64,000 nucleotides of DNA from contig VWND01000017.1 in NCBI GenBank assembly GCA_009599575.1, positions 434,001-498,000 of the forward strand, read 5' to 3'. Numbering within the stretch: position 1 is the first letter of the stretch; each line of letters opens with the position of its first letter. Made by a program: the position numbers and the translations under genes. Positions 1 through 10,500 of the stretch are shown here, one piece after another. Source of the stretch: Blumeriella jaapii (Eukaryota; Ascomycota; Leotiomycetes; Helotiales; Drepanopezizaceae). The notes under the pieces were generated by a model that was not told the DNA's origin, searched no databases, and saw only the letters and a program-made list of their open reading frames with translations.

Positions 1-355
1 ATACGAGTAAGCAAGAGTCTTGTTAGATGAATGAAGGTGCTGATCACTATCACCTCCCTTTCTCCCTTTCCCTACCTTCTTCCTGTCTATCTCCCTACTT
101 TGAGTACGCATCTTATCACTCTTACAGTAGTTTGTAGAGGTGCAAAGGTGTGTTGTCTTGTATGTGTAATTATTTGAAATGGTACTCAAAAAGAGTCGGA
201 GAGATGAAGGGGTGAAGGGGTGAAAGGGTGAAAGTTGAAAGAGGCAAAGGGAAGGGGGAGGAAATGAGGTCCGTTCCTAGGTAAAGTGATAGTAGAACTG
301 TGTTTTGGAACGGAAACCGAGGTGTAAGTAAATGAGTTGAGTCAAACCAAGGTAT
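1..355. other. Intergenic, no gene seen
   Basis: No credible coding frame on either strand. It holds purine-rich low-complexity DNA, including short GGGTGAAA-type tandem units near 208-235. It ends at the boundary of the solo LTR that starts at 356. Confidence 0.5.
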
Positions 356-616
356 TGTTATAACACGGTGATGCTTTTGGACCCTTAGAACTCGGTGTTT
401 TTAACGGCACTTTACCTGCGGACCCTTGCATCTGACTTTGCCTTCACGATATAAAAACAGACCACCCCTTTTTAAATGTTACAGCAACGACATTCTTCCG
501 CTTAGAGCTGCTTCCACTTCTTCGGGGGTAGTTGGTTTCTTGGTAGGTTGCTTCTGGAGGGTTTTCACCCACTGATATGTGGCCGTATCAGGGTGGGTTC
601 TGTGCCTGCTTTTACA
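356..616 (+). repeat. Diverged solo LTR related to Gypsy family A
   Basis: The segment begins TGTTATAACACGGTGAT and ends GCTTTTACA, matching the TGTAAAACGGTGAT start and ACTTTTACA end of the A-family LTRs at 18674 and 29674. The best-matched stretch is near 561-590, around GATATGTGGCCGTATCAG, which is identical in the right A1 LTR. Its 261 bp compare with 267 bp for the A LTRs. The flanks are GTAT on the left and GTAC on the right, similar to the 4-bp GTAT duplication of A1. No internal region follows, so it is read as a solo LTR left by LTR-LTR recombination. It is less AT-rich than the A1 copies. The central part is poorly conserved, so this may be a sister family. Confidence 0.6.
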
Positions 617-1160
617 GTACAGCTTGTGCTGTGTCAGTGGGTGGACACATGAAGTTGCGCGTCAGTAAATAGTCGTTACCCCAACAAAATTCTACTACCT
701 TTACAACTTCATAACTCCACCATTAATTACTCGATTTTAATTACAAATAGCTAAAATGAAAGCTGAAAATCGAAAGAATGTTCGATTTCAACCAGTATTT
801 AGTATACCACCAATTTGCAGCCTTAACAGCGTTTACCCTCTTTTGCGTCCCCTCCGCTAGTTTATTTAACAACTGATCTTTCAGAAGCTTTCACGCTTTT
901 TCTACAGTTTTTATTGAAAATCGTTGTATTATATTATTGTTTTTCATAACTATTAGCTTTGATTTAAGCATAATTATTATTGTTTTAAATATTTTTTATA
1001 AGTTTCCGATCGGGTTAAAATCCGGCGAATAAAGCTTTAATTTCATACTTATATTACGAAACCATAGCTTAATAATATGCGCGTTATAATTTAAAGTATT
1101 ATTTTGCATTTAAATGCTATCGTCGTAAAAAAAGGGAGAAAAGTATTCGTTAAAAACTTC
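617..1160. repeat. AT-rich relic, probably RIP-degraded repeat
   Basis: From about 690 to 1130 composition becomes strongly AT-rich, with runs of TTATTATTGTTTTAAAT type and leftover CpG-containing words (TTCGAT, TCGTCG). This resembles the mutated transposons on the right of the window and not the flanking host DNA. No element family can be named and no termini are visible. Confidence 0.45.
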
Positions 1161-2635
1161 GAGGTATATGGCGGCTGTAAGAAGTCACTGTCCGGAACAC
1201 ACGCGCAACTTCATGTGTCCACGTACTGTATGCTAGGAAGTGGATCGCATGGAGCTGTGGGTGGGGTTGTTGGGTTGTTGGGCTGTTGAATGGAGAGAGC
1301 AGTGAGTGGGGTGGATGAATGGATGGATGGATGGATGAATAGAGACAAGGAGACCCCCTCCCCTGCCCCCATACTGTGCTGGATAGATGGAGAATTTGGT
1401 AGATTTGGATTGTGCTGCTGATGACGCTGTGGATTGAATTAAGGCCGTGCTGCAGAAGTAGCTGTGGAGTGGACAATGCTGCCAATCATGCTATGAATCG
1501 AAGGAGGTTGTGGATTTAGCTGGGCTGTGAATCGCGCGGTGGAGTGAGATTGAGCAGTTGGTACTGTATATAGATGGGAGCTGGAGATTGGTTGAGTGAG
1601 CGGGAAATCAAGCGGTGCCGTGAAAGGATCTTTAAAAGCTGTATTTCAATTCCACGTTATGAAAAGCACAAAACTGTGCTATGGAGCGCATAGAGCTGTG
1701 CTATGCATCGAATCAAGCTGTGCAAATATTGGGTTATGGAATACATATAGCCGGTAAACATAATCCGGAACTAAAGGGTGAATTAAGTCAAGCCGTGGAC
1801 TTGGTTAAGGAGTGCTGGGAATTCAATCTGTAGTGTGCTGTAGATCAAGCTGTGCTGGATGAGTAGATTTAGCCAGCCAGGAAGAAAGAAGAAGGGGCTT
1901 TGGTTGGGTGTAAATCAAGTGGGAACAAGTAGATGTGAATATGTGTAAACAGGTAACTTTGTATGTAAGCATGCAATTTAAACAAAAATGGATAAAATTA
2001 AAAAGATAATCTACATTATTCATCTGCGTCTGGATCTTGATAATCATCGATCATCAACTTTTTTACTCTGACTGTACATTTCAAACTACGTTAAGCCGTA
2101 TCAGCAAGCAATTCCTCGGACTCTGTTATAGGCCGGTAGATCAAACAGGTAGGAGGTAGATGAGTAGTTGTATGTGTACTGTACCTAAGTGCCTACCAAG
2201 GTAGCAAGCGGTAGTAGGTCTGTAGCTGGATGGTAGGCACCTACATAGGCAGAAAATTAGAGACTTAGATGCCACCATAGGTGAAGGTGTGAGAAATCAG
2301 TACTTGATGGAAGAGAAGAGGGTAGGAAATATTATGATTTGATTTTAAAATGGTATGGCCAGTTTGTTCTATCTTTTTGATATGGAATGGTTTGATAGCC
2401 GCTTGGGCTGGGACAGGCTGACTGACGGGCTAGCTGGTACCAGGTACATAAGATGTAGTTCTTCTGAATGTAAAATAAAAAGTGCAAAGCTAAGTTGATC
2501 CAGGCAGACAGACAGACAGGAAGGCATCCCAACAAAACACAACAACGGGAGTAGGTAGGTAGATTAATCGACAAAGATCACAGTCTTACTGTCTTCATTT
2601 AATGTTTTGCTCATCAACGTACATCCATACACAAT
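1161..2635. other. Intergenic low-complexity DNA
   Basis: No supported gene. It contains an ATGG microsatellite near 1317-1338 and a degenerate series of AATCAAGCTGTG-like words between about 1400 and 1860. GTAGGTAG-rich DNA lies near 2140-2260. The small reading frames here lack any family resemblance and sit in low-complexity DNA. Confidence 0.5.
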
Positions 2636-2675
2636 CCCTCTCAAGCTCAAGCCCTCCCTCTCAAGCTCAAGCCCT
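2636..2675. repeat. Perfect 2 x 20-bp tandem duplication at the Utp18 stop codon
   Basis: Units 2636-2655 and 2656-2675 are identical. The Utp18 stop codon (complement of TCA at 2667-2669) lies inside the second unit, so the duplication covers the last sense codons, the stop and the start of the 3' untranslated region. Confidence 0.9.
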
Positions 2676-4496
2676 AATCTCCCACATCCTCACTTTCCCC
2701 TTCCTATTCCCCACCGCCAACAGCAGTCCATCCCCTTGCCAACCAAAAGCCAGCGCCGTGACGCGCCCCAGCGGTGTCTTGTCCGTCGGCCAATTGCGGT
2801 ACACCGTGCAGCTGGGCAAATGCACCAGCCTCAGGGCGTCCTTCTTGCCGCCGCTGCTAAAGGCCAGCAGCTGGCCGTCGGGGCTGATGGACAAGTTGCT
2901 CGTCGCAGTTGTGAATTGGCCGAAGGATTTCTTGGGCTGGGGTCGTTCTGGGATTGTGATGAATGAAGAGGAGGAGATGAAGGAGTTCCGGTCGTAGATG
3001 TTGACGATGCCGCTCTGGGAGCCGATGACGACCCAGCGATCGCCGCCGAGAGCCTTCGGCCCGTTCGAGCCGCCGAGCGTCAACACCGTGGGGGCGTGGC
3101 CGTCGTCGATCCAGCGCGCGACGTAGGACCGGCTCGCGAGACTCCACTCCGCGACCTCGCTGCCCTTGCTGATGACGGTCAATCCCTCGCCATCGCGCCA
3201 CCACGCGTAGTCCGCCACGCCGTTGGCACCCTCGATTCGCATGGAGGCGATCCACTGCGTCGTCGCGTCCAGGATGTTGAGCACGCCGCCACCCCTCTTG
3301 GCGGATCCGACGAGCGCCATGTACCGGCCGCATGGGCTCAGCTTGAACCGCTCCATGGTCCGCTGCTCGTCCTTCTGCCCGTACACGCGCCGCACGGCCT
3401 CGATCGTGCCCGAGGGCAGGTCCCAGATGTGGAAGTAGCGCCGGCGCCCGGCGAAGAAGATCTTGTCGCCTACAGGCTCTAAGAAGGCGGATGTGTGAAG
3501 TGGGGTGTTGCCCACTTTGATAGCGGTTAGCAGAGGATTGGGGGTCGGATGTGCGGCTGGGTCGATGTGGTGGAGATAGAGCGTGGATTCTGCGCCGGAG
3601 GAGAGCAGGACAGGGTACTCGGGGTGGAAGGAAAGCGAGGAGATAGCACCGGACTGCTGTTCGGGTAGGGATCGTGTCTGCTGGATGTCGAGAACTTCTG
3701 GACGGAGCTTCGTCCGTTTTGCTGAGCTGACCGGTGTTCTCGTCAGAGATCCAGCGCTCTGGAGGAGGCGTGCGAGTGGCAGCGTCGAGAGATCCTCACT
3801 GTCCACATCCATTCCGTTAGAAGACGTTGAAGAGTCAGAGCCCGCTGACGATCTGCGACGCCGCTTTGCAGGCCGTTCTGTTTGCGCCCAGTCTGGGATA
3901 TTATTTAGGCGCTCAAAGTGCAGCCGTAAACGCCTCGAGTACTCCCCACCGCTGATAACATCCTCCGCTTCGCTGAGTCGCAGCTTTCGTAACCGTGAAT
4001 TCCCAGCCAGCGATACCGTCAGTCGATCATCGTCGCTATCTTCCCATGCCGGCGCATCTTCTGCCTCGCCGGGGCGTTGATGCAATACCAGGGCGTTCGA
4101 GTCGCCGACAGCTGGACCCGAGTCCAAGAAGAAAAGCTGCACAACTGTGTTAGCCCTGATCGTATCAGACACAGGCATAGGGAACCATCATACATCGGCA
4201 TCCTGGACATGCGCGAGTCCTCCAGCTTCCGATCCCTCGTCTTTCCCAGCTTCGCCCACGCCCTCCGAATCCACGTCCATCCCCTGCGACAGCATCTGCT
4301 GGAAGCCCGCACCATCTCCAAAGACCAGCCTATTCAGCTCCTCCTCCTCGGCGTCATTCTCCAGAGATTTGACACTCTCCATGTCGCTCTCAACCTCGCT
4401 CTCACTTCCTTCCTGGGGCTTCTCTCGGCGCGGCGCAAGGTCATGGTCTGGTTTGCGAGTCGCAGCCGACTTTCTCGATCGTTGTTTCTGCGGCAT
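2667..4496 (-). CDS. UTP18: U3 snoRNP / SSU processome WD40 protein Utp18
   Basis: Nucleolar WD40 protein of the U3 snoRNP-containing small-subunit processome, which acts in early cleavage of pre-18S rRNA. Two exons: 4496-4194 and 4136-2667, separated by a 57-nt intron (GTATGA donor, CTAAC branch, GTGCAG acceptor). The joined protein is 590 residues, close to my memory of the yeast length. The N-terminus is basic (MPQKQRSRKSAATRK) and then acidic, with the family block EEEELNRLVFGD; the splice joins AHVQDAD to LFFLDSG. Further family blocks are AWEDSDDD (about 128-138) and RRLRLHFERLN..PDWA (about 168-184). Seven WD-type blades follow from about 264 to the end, the last being GKVRMWEIRA. The ATG at 4496 is chosen because upstream in-frame residues have no family character. 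Confidence 0.93.
4137..4193 (-). other. Utp18 intron (57 nt)
   Basis: On the minus strand it starts GTATGATGG and ends CTAACACAGTTGTGCAG. A CTAAC branch sequence lies 12 nt before the AG. Removing it restores one frame through the conserved LFFLDSG block. The nearer CACAG would shift the frame, so GTGCAG is the likely acceptor. Confidence 0.85.
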
Positions 4497-5731
4497 CGTG
4501 TTGGTATTTGGAAATGGTTTTGTCCTGGGTTTTGTTCGCTCATGGAAAGGAAAAAGTTGCGGGCAGATACAATTTTTGACAGGGGTCGGATTAACGATAA
4601 CGCGGGCCGCCTCGCCTGTACATTCAGCATCAGCTGCATCTGCATCAAATACCGTCACTGCTTTTCTGTGAAACATGTCCGTGGCTTTTTATCATCTCCC
4701 ATACCAAGTGATTCATTGCCAAGGTAGTTATCAATCACAATTAGCATGCAACAGAGTAGTTTTAACCTGATCGTTGCTGGTGTTCGTGAGCTCAATCATG
4801 GCCTCCTGATAAATGCGTCTCGTGCCTTCAAGCATCAGCTTTTTCGGTCGTTAATATTTATTTCTCCTAGCCTTTGGCTTCAGTCAACCCCTCCTTCGTG
4901 TTGCTTTCTGGCGCGGCTGTCATGTCAATTTTTACTTTTAGTTCATGCCTTTTGCCCTACGCTGGTTAATAATCGGGATTTTCTGTACATGCTGTAATTG
5001 GCATGTCTCGTCTGTATTCTCGAATATCCATAGTCACCCCCAGTAAGTTCAATCAAGCTCCGGGCTTTTAATATTTAACTTGGGTGGTTGTCCAGTGGCA
5101 GTAAGAATCACAAAAAAACAGGCAAATCATCTTCTATGTTAAGCAGTCACATTACCATGGTCTATATATTAGATTCTCTAGTGATGTCCTCGATGCTTCT
5201 TATTCATATGAATGTTAACATTAGTGATGGTAGGTAGATCACATCCTCGTCTAGTCTTCCGAATCCACAGTTAGTTACTGTGAAGCTAATAAGGTAGTAT
5301 GCAATCCAAACAAGCTGTCAAAACATGGAAGTAGAGCTGGCCAAGAAAGACCTCAAGTAGATTACTGCCAAGCTGACCGATCTAGGTTTTTAATAGAGAT
5401 TAATAGGGAACAGTTGAGCTCTGTGATAAACAGGACCACTGGACATCGTGAACTAAGCGAGCCAGCCTGCTTCGTGTGTGTGATATCTCACACTGGCAAA
5501 ATTGCCAGACTTTATCAAGACCATTGCCAGAGGTAATTTCTGACTATGGAAAGCTTACGTTATGAGAAGGACGTTCTATACAGTACTTTGGTAAGTGATT
5601 GCATTGAGTTCAGATACCTTCTTAACTAGTCCATGGTCCCATCCCAACGAGTGACGAGCCGATTACATCTCGGCATCTTCCCTGTTCTCTGTCTGTGGTT
5701 ATTCCACTTCCTCCTAGCGCAACAATTCAGC
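4497..5731. other. Intergenic region upstream of UTP18, no gene seen
   Basis: About 1.2 kb between the UTP18 start and the stop of the next minus-strand gene. It must hold the UTP18 promoter and the 3' end of its neighbour. Short frames here have no recognisable domain, and I saw no tRNA-like or repeat structure. Confidence 0.5.
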
Positions 5732-6319
5732 TTATCTTGGCCCAAATATGTGCGCCAACAGGGCTCGGACCGGTCCGCCTTCCTTGGCCTTCTTTTTCGG
5801 GAAAATCCTGCCGGTCTCGAGCGTGTATTTACTTAGTGCTCGTTCACTTTCGAAGCGTTTTGGCGGGGTACATTCTGTGGCGACAGCGTCGATCAAGTCA
5901 AATATGTTTACCCACGCATTCTTCAGAGCCTTGTTCCTGTTAACACTGTGTCGCGGGAAGTCTGGCCGAATGGTGCTCACAAGCTTGCATTGCCTAATGC
6001 TTCTCAACTCCTCATGGATGCCAACATCTCGGCACAAGCGTACCCAATTGTCCACTTTGCTGGTATTTCCAAAGTAACGGTCGAACTCGATGGCGATATC
6101 TCTCCGTAGGTTCTTGGCCTTGGGCTTCAAAGCTGCACGATCGAGGGACATACTGGACATGGCAAAAGCCAGGATTGTTTCTGGCTCATCCCTAGAGGTG
6201 TGAGACGGGAAAAGCTCCTTCCTAGAAGTCTGCCCGGTGGTCAGAGTAGATTCAGAACCGTAGCTGCTTGCCAGAGATGAAGCAGATTGAATCTGCTTCT
6301 GTGGCCTATTTTTCGTCAT
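5732..6319 (-). CDS. Fungal conserved protein with WVRLCRDVG core, function unknown
   Basis: The open frame encodes 195 residues from MTKNRPQKQ to FGPR. A Ser/Thr-rich N-terminal third (about 1-55) precedes a conserved-looking block: DRYFGN, WVRLCRDVGI, RSIRQCK, ALKNAWVNIFDLIDA, then SKYTLETGRIFPKKKAKEGG. From memory this order (LCRDVG, S-I-x-Q-C-K, VNI-DLI-A, Y-T-x-x-x-IFP) occurs in small ascomycete proteins of unknown function, but I cannot name a domain accession. The stretch between CKL and ALK looks foreign to the family and has intron signals. If a 51-nt intron (5980-5930) is removed, the two conserved blocks become adjacent and the protein is 178 residues. No signal peptide or membrane segment is visible. 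Confidence 0.7.
   Translation of the reverse strand: MTKNRPQKQIQSASSLASSYGSESTLTTGQTSRKELFPSHTSRDEPETILAFAMSSMSLDRAALKPKAKNLRRDIAIEFDRYFGNTSKVDNWVRLCRDVGIHEELRSIRQCKLVSTIRPDFPRHSVNRNKALKNAWVNIFDLIDAVATECTPPKRFESERALSKYTLETGRIFPKKKAKEGGPVRALLAHIFGPR
5930..5980 (-). other. Probable 51-nt intron inside the WVRLCRDVG gene
   Basis: On the minus strand this begins GTGAGC and ends GTTAACAGGAACAAG, with a TTAAC branch-like word and a CAAG acceptor. Both splice sites are in phase 0 and the length is divisible by three, so the frame is open either way. Confidence 0.55.
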
Positions 6320-6687
6320 TCTTGGAAAGTGTACTGAGAGCAGCTACACAAGCAACGAAAAGGTCTACAAGACGGCGGCATCGATAGTCAAGAGAATTTT
6401 GAAGAAAGAGGTACGCCGCAGATACTTCAAACGGAGCTCCTGAGAATATGCAGGCAGCCTCTGCGCCAGACACTAAGAGAGTAAACGAGGTCACGGATCC
6501 GTCACGCACACACGAGCTGCAAACAAAGCCATTGTGATTTCCTGCCGTATGTATCTTCATGCCAGTAGTCAGATCCGCAACAGGCACATGCACTTCTTGT
6601 TATCCGCTCCTTTTCAGATCAACCTTCCATATCTGCAATCCATATTGACGGCAATACAAATCGGCTTGATTAAGGCGAATCACCGAG
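6320..6687. other. Short intergenic gap, no gene supported
   Basis: It lies between two minus-strand genes. A 95-residue frame crosses it (6593-6306) but overlaps the start of the downstream gene in another frame and has no recognisable feature. It probably holds the promoter of the 5732-6319 gene. Confidence 0.45.
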
Positions 6688-7333
6688 TTAGATCCAGGTG
6701 GAGTCGCTGTGACCCGAGTCTTGGCCTTGGACGCTAACCTGATTGCCAACACCGAAGGTTCGAGGACCATTGTATGGGACAGGAGAACGGGTCGGGGCGG
6801 ACATGGTACGCATGATCAAGCCTGGGCAGAAACCGGCGTTGGGACCATAGCGATGAACTTGAGAACATTTAGCACAGGTAACTCCACACGTCCATAGTGC
6901 TAGAAGCTATATCCAGCATGTACTTACTCCTAGTCTCTGGAAGAGGGTGCTCCTCGGCTGGGACAATCTCAGGTGCGTAAGAGGCCTTGGGAGTGTCTCC
7001 GCTACTCTCAAAGACCCAGCTGGTGACCGAGCCAGGGTTTGAACGATAGGAGCAGCAGGCAGCTTGGGGGTGTAGCTGCTCGTAAACATTCTTTGGCTGC
7101 CTATGCTCGCTGTCCTCGCTGTCACTGAGTCTGGCGTTGTTGACCACAGAGCGGTTGATACCTCGGTATGCCCCTGTATTATAGGCGCTCTCTCCTACCT
7201 TAAGCTCTTCCAGATTAATCTCTTCATGCTTCTTCTTTGAGATCCCAGTTCCGACGAACCCCGACTTCACACTACCACGCTTTTGGCCTGCCTTGCCTCG
7301 GTGGAGGCTTGGAAGACTGATGCAGGTTCCCAT
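6688..7333 (-). CDS. Unidentified protein with MGTC acylation-type N-terminus
   Basis: I propose two exons, 7333-6928 and 6857-6688, giving 191 residues. Exon 1 starts MGTCISLPSLHRGKAGQKR. Gly2 with Cys4 is the pattern expected for N-myristoylation plus palmitoylation and so attachment to a membrane face (inference). A Lys/Glu-rich middle (KKKHEEINLEELKVGE) follows. The donor GTAAGT at 6927 and an AAG acceptor at 6858 give a 70-nt intron. Exon 2 is open in the matching phase and reads HRYGPNAGFCPGLIMRTMSA, then RSPVPYNGPRTFG, ending DSTWI. The proline- and glycine-rich composition is typical of coding sequence, but I recognise no domain. Without the intron, exon 1 runs to a stop at 6869. Confidence 0.6.
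6858..6927 (-). other. Probable 70-nt intron of the MGTC gene
   Basis: On the minus strand it begins GTAAGTACATG and ends GCTAAATGTTCTCAAG. The phase left by exon 1 (one base) matches the two bases needed by exon 2. The AAG acceptor is less usual than CAG or TAG, so this is not certain. Confidence 0.55.
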
Positions 7334-8266
7334 CTTTTCTTTATCAGGTGGTAGACAACTGGTACTGGTGATCTGTTGGCTTGAAAGGCGGTTGTGATTT
7401 CGAGGTGTGAGGTGTAGGCGTGGATGTTCGAAGAAGAAATCTGCTGCGACCGCGTGAGACTAGATCGGTCGGAACATTAATACAAAAAGACAATCGGGAA
7501 TTCAAGCATATGGTCTTACTTTGATCTTTCCTCAGTCAATCAAGATCTTAGAGAATCGGAATTCACACGTCTTGCAACGCGTGATGTCTTCAAATCGCGT
7601 TAGGGAAAGGTCGAGAAGGTGGGTGGGTGTTGGGAGGTGGACTAAATTTAGCTTCGAAGTTGAAGTCGGTGGAGGTGAACTCGGTCTTGTTAGGCTAGCA
7701 GCCAGGAGCCTTGATCAGTGGAAAGCAAACATCACGCGTAGCTATTGGTTCAGCCTTAACTTTGCATAGCTATCTTTTACATTTCATGACCCGGAGCTGG
7801 AATCTTCCCAAGCCTTTTCAGATCATAGCATTAGAAGAGCAACTGATGCAGATCTACAATCAAGGAATACAATTTAGTGAGACCAGATGAAACCTTCACT
7901 TCAGTTGCTAGGCGTTAGCTGCCCAAGTTTCCATTCATGGCGCGTAGTTCTACAATGACAATTCCTCTCTCCCTCTCTCTCAAAGATCCAGTGCTTCCTT
8001 ATTCGAGCTCCCTTATTCCAAAGCGAGCCACCCTTGCGAGCTCTTTGTCACAATCAGCCTGGGAGAGAACCTGTAGCCCTGCGCGAGTCCGTAGAAAAGC
8101 GCCTTACTCTTCTCAATTCCCTTTATAATTCAAACACAGCAACGACCTGCTCTCCCAAAGACACCAAGCAGCTGCATAGCAAGAAGACAGACTAACTCTC
8201 AAGACTACCCGTAGAGAATCATATCTATAGCAACCATTGTTTGACCCCCTACTTTCTCCAAGACAG
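7334..8266. other. Intergenic region, no gene seen
   Basis: About 0.9 kb between two minus-strand genes, with CT-rich stretches near 7966-7983 and no convincing coding frame. It is expected to hold the promoter of the MGTC gene. Confidence 0.5.
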
Positions 8267-9040
8267 TCAAAGGTCACCCTCCTCCAAGTACCAAGAGATG
8301 ACAGCGTTATCGTCCGGCTCTTCTCTGCCCGCTTGTGCGTATCTCTCCCGAACCCAGATGATATCCTCCATAACCTTGCGATTCAGCTCCTCATCAGATG
8401 CCCACATGAAGTAGTAATCGCATCGCAGACGTCCTTCTGCAGGTTCGAAGCCCTCCATGTCGAACTTGGTCGTATAGCGGTGCTTGAGAACAGATTTGGC
8501 AAGGCACATCAGATCTGGATCGGTGCGTGGAGCTTGCGCATCGAACTTCGCGACCTCGCAGACCTTGAAAGCGGAGAGAGAAGGGGTAATGGGTTTGCGC
8601 TTGATAACTCCGGCGGGAGTCGCAAGACAAGGAGGAAATCCTAGTCCGCCACTCATTTCATAACCAGGGGTACCTATGCGTCGAAATCAGCACCGATCTC
8701 TGCTGGACATCGGTAGAAGCATAGTAGAACGTATCTTACACTCTTCAACAGGTCCACAGATGATCCCAGAGTCCTTACGCGCCGCACCAAAGAGGTTTGT
8801 AAAGGTCAATGGCTTGATGCGGCGGATTGGCGGGAGCGTGACCTCTTTCAGGGAAGCAGTGCGACGGAATCTGGCAAAGACGCCCATTGTCGCCTCCAGC
8901 TTTTCTTGCGCCTCGTCCTTTGTAAACCCCTCCGTGTTATTGCGTATACGCGGGAGTTCAGACTGCGTGCGGGGTGGCTGGCGACGGGCGCGGAGGCTTC
9001 CTTGGATATCTGCCGTGATGTGCTTGATGTGCTCGAACAT
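8267..9040 (-). CDS. Unidentified fungal protein, two exons
   Basis: Exon 1 (9040-8740) and exon 2 (8673-8267) join to 235 residues. Exon 1 runs from MFEHIKHITADIQ through TLPPIRRIKPLTFTNLFGAA to CGPVEEC. Exon 2 begins TPGYEMSGGLGFPPC and ends NAVISWYLEEGDL. The frame extends another 20 codons upstream to 9100, but that stretch is hydrophobic and lies in likely 5' untranslated sequence, so I prefer the ATG at 9040. A Cys-rich middle (CGPVEEC, PPC, KVCEVAKFD) and an acidic, Trp-containing C-terminus (YYFMWASDEELNRKVMEDI) are visible. No signal peptide, membrane segment or named domain is recognised. The open frame through a well-formed intron supports a real gene. Confidence 0.65.
8674..8739 (-). 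other. 66-nt intron of the 8267-9040 gene
   Basis: On the minus strand it starts GTAAGATACG and ends CTGATTTCGACGCATAG. The donor splits a Cys codon (T | GT), and both exons are open across the joint. Confidence 0.8.
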
Positions 9041-9821
9041 TTTATCAAAGAAAGAGAAGAGGTACCAGTCGAGAGTTCGAAACAAGCAGGGCAGCAGCAA
9101 GCTGAAGCCTCGACGTTGTGTGTCGAGGGTGGTTGTAGATTGAGGCGTTGCTCAGGTGTGTTTACGCGATTTGGTGTTGTGTTGGAAGTGGATCGTGTTG
9201 ACAAACAGTAAGCAAGGAAATTTCGAGACCCACGACCTACGAAGGCCTGAGGGGTTGGTATCTGTATCCGCCAGCATCCAAGACGCGATGAGAAAGAGGA
9301 GGGTAGAATTTAGATTTCCAAGGGTCTATGGAAGGGTGGGTTTGGCCACCGGATTGAGAAGTGCTCCAAAAAGGGTACTTTAGCGGCATATGATGACACT
9401 CGAAGCCGAATTGACGCTGTAAATCCCAATTTGCTTCAAAACTCTTGATTGACTAGGAAGCAGGGGCCCAAACTCAGAGCACGCTAGGATGTAAGGTCAT
9501 GAGGAAACTACAGAATTTGCAATGCCTCAATCCGAAGTCCTAAGATTCCATAAGTCCATGTAACCCAACCCAACCATTTACACGGAGGCAGTTTCGACCA
9601 ACTCCGCATGATTAACAACTTCTTGAGCCCTGAAATCTTATACAACCGACCAATTGCTTTTTCCTCGCATTGCCGACTGCACTCACCAAGAGCAGCAACA
9701 CCATCGGTGGTTTGCTATCAAACCTTCTGTGCATCGCAAGCAGCTAATATGGAAAACCACCAAAATTAAAGTAAAACCCCCAGGAGTCTTCATCGAGTTC
9801 TCGGTTTCCAATAGACTTGTG

Positions 9822-10049
9822 ATGAGTCAGATGATTATAACTGTGCTGTTCGCGACGTGGGCGACAGCTTGTGTTTTCATGTTGTTTGTTTTCTTCATGC
9901 TTGGCGCGTCGCTTAATATGTACAGTAGGAGGGCAGTCCCGGCCGATCCAAAGTCACACGAGACACAGATATCGGCCCAAAACTTCATATTTTTTTTTTG
10001 GAAGTCGAGAAATCTTACAGATTTCTGGAAGAATGATCAATCGGGGTGA
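9822..10049 (+). CDS. Doubtful small membrane peptide
   Basis: From the ATG at 9822 a 75-residue peptide begins MSQMIITVLFATWATACV and continues as one strongly hydrophobic segment of about 30 residues, followed by a polar tail (MYSRRAVPADPKSHE) and an aromatic end. There is no family resemblance or intron. The frame runs through a T10 tract. A chance open frame is at least as likely. Confidence 0.2.
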   Translation: MSQMIITVLFATWATACVFMLFVFFMLGASLNMYSRRAVPADPKSHETQISAQNFIFFFWKSRNLTDFWKNDQSG

Positions 10050-10500
10050 TGTATTGTCTGTCGCTGTCAAATTACCAGCAACTACGAGTATTGCAACATG
10101 GCTCTTGAAAGTCGACGCCCTCAGTGCTATTGCATGTGCCAAAACAAGCTCATGAACTGGAAGTGAGGAGGAATGAATGGAAAAAAGCCTGAATAGAAAT
10201 CAGAGCTTCAATGGCCTGGTTTTAGCAACTAAACTAGTCTGGAAGATTCTTGCGCGGCATTTGGATGGACGGAGGCCAGCCAACCCTACCAAAAAAAAGA
10301 ATTTGCCTCCTTCATATACCCCAACACCTCGCCCAGTCTTCGTCGAGGATCAACTGATTACGGAACCGCGCAGTTCAAGACGCCGCTGATGGCTTACTTG
10401 GTTGCCGCGTTTCCGGGTCTCTTGCGACATCGCCACTTCCCACTATCCCTGCCGCCACTTCAGCAACCACACGAAATAACCTACTAAACTAGGTTTGTAA

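Noticed and set aside
2857..4080. Several open frames of 70-165 codons on both strands inside UTP18
   Set aside because: They overlap the well-supported Utp18 exons in other frames and have Arg/Pro-rich composition typical of GC-rich antisense shadows.
4019..4727. Frames of 100-216 codons across UTP18 exon 1 and its upstream region
   Set aside because: Exon 1 on the minus strand explains the coding signal. The plus-strand frames run through the intron and promoter and show no domain.
8676..9211. Plus-strand frames of 101-155 codons opposite the 8267-9040 gene
   Set aside because: They are antisense shadows. The minus strand has matched splice sites and better composition.
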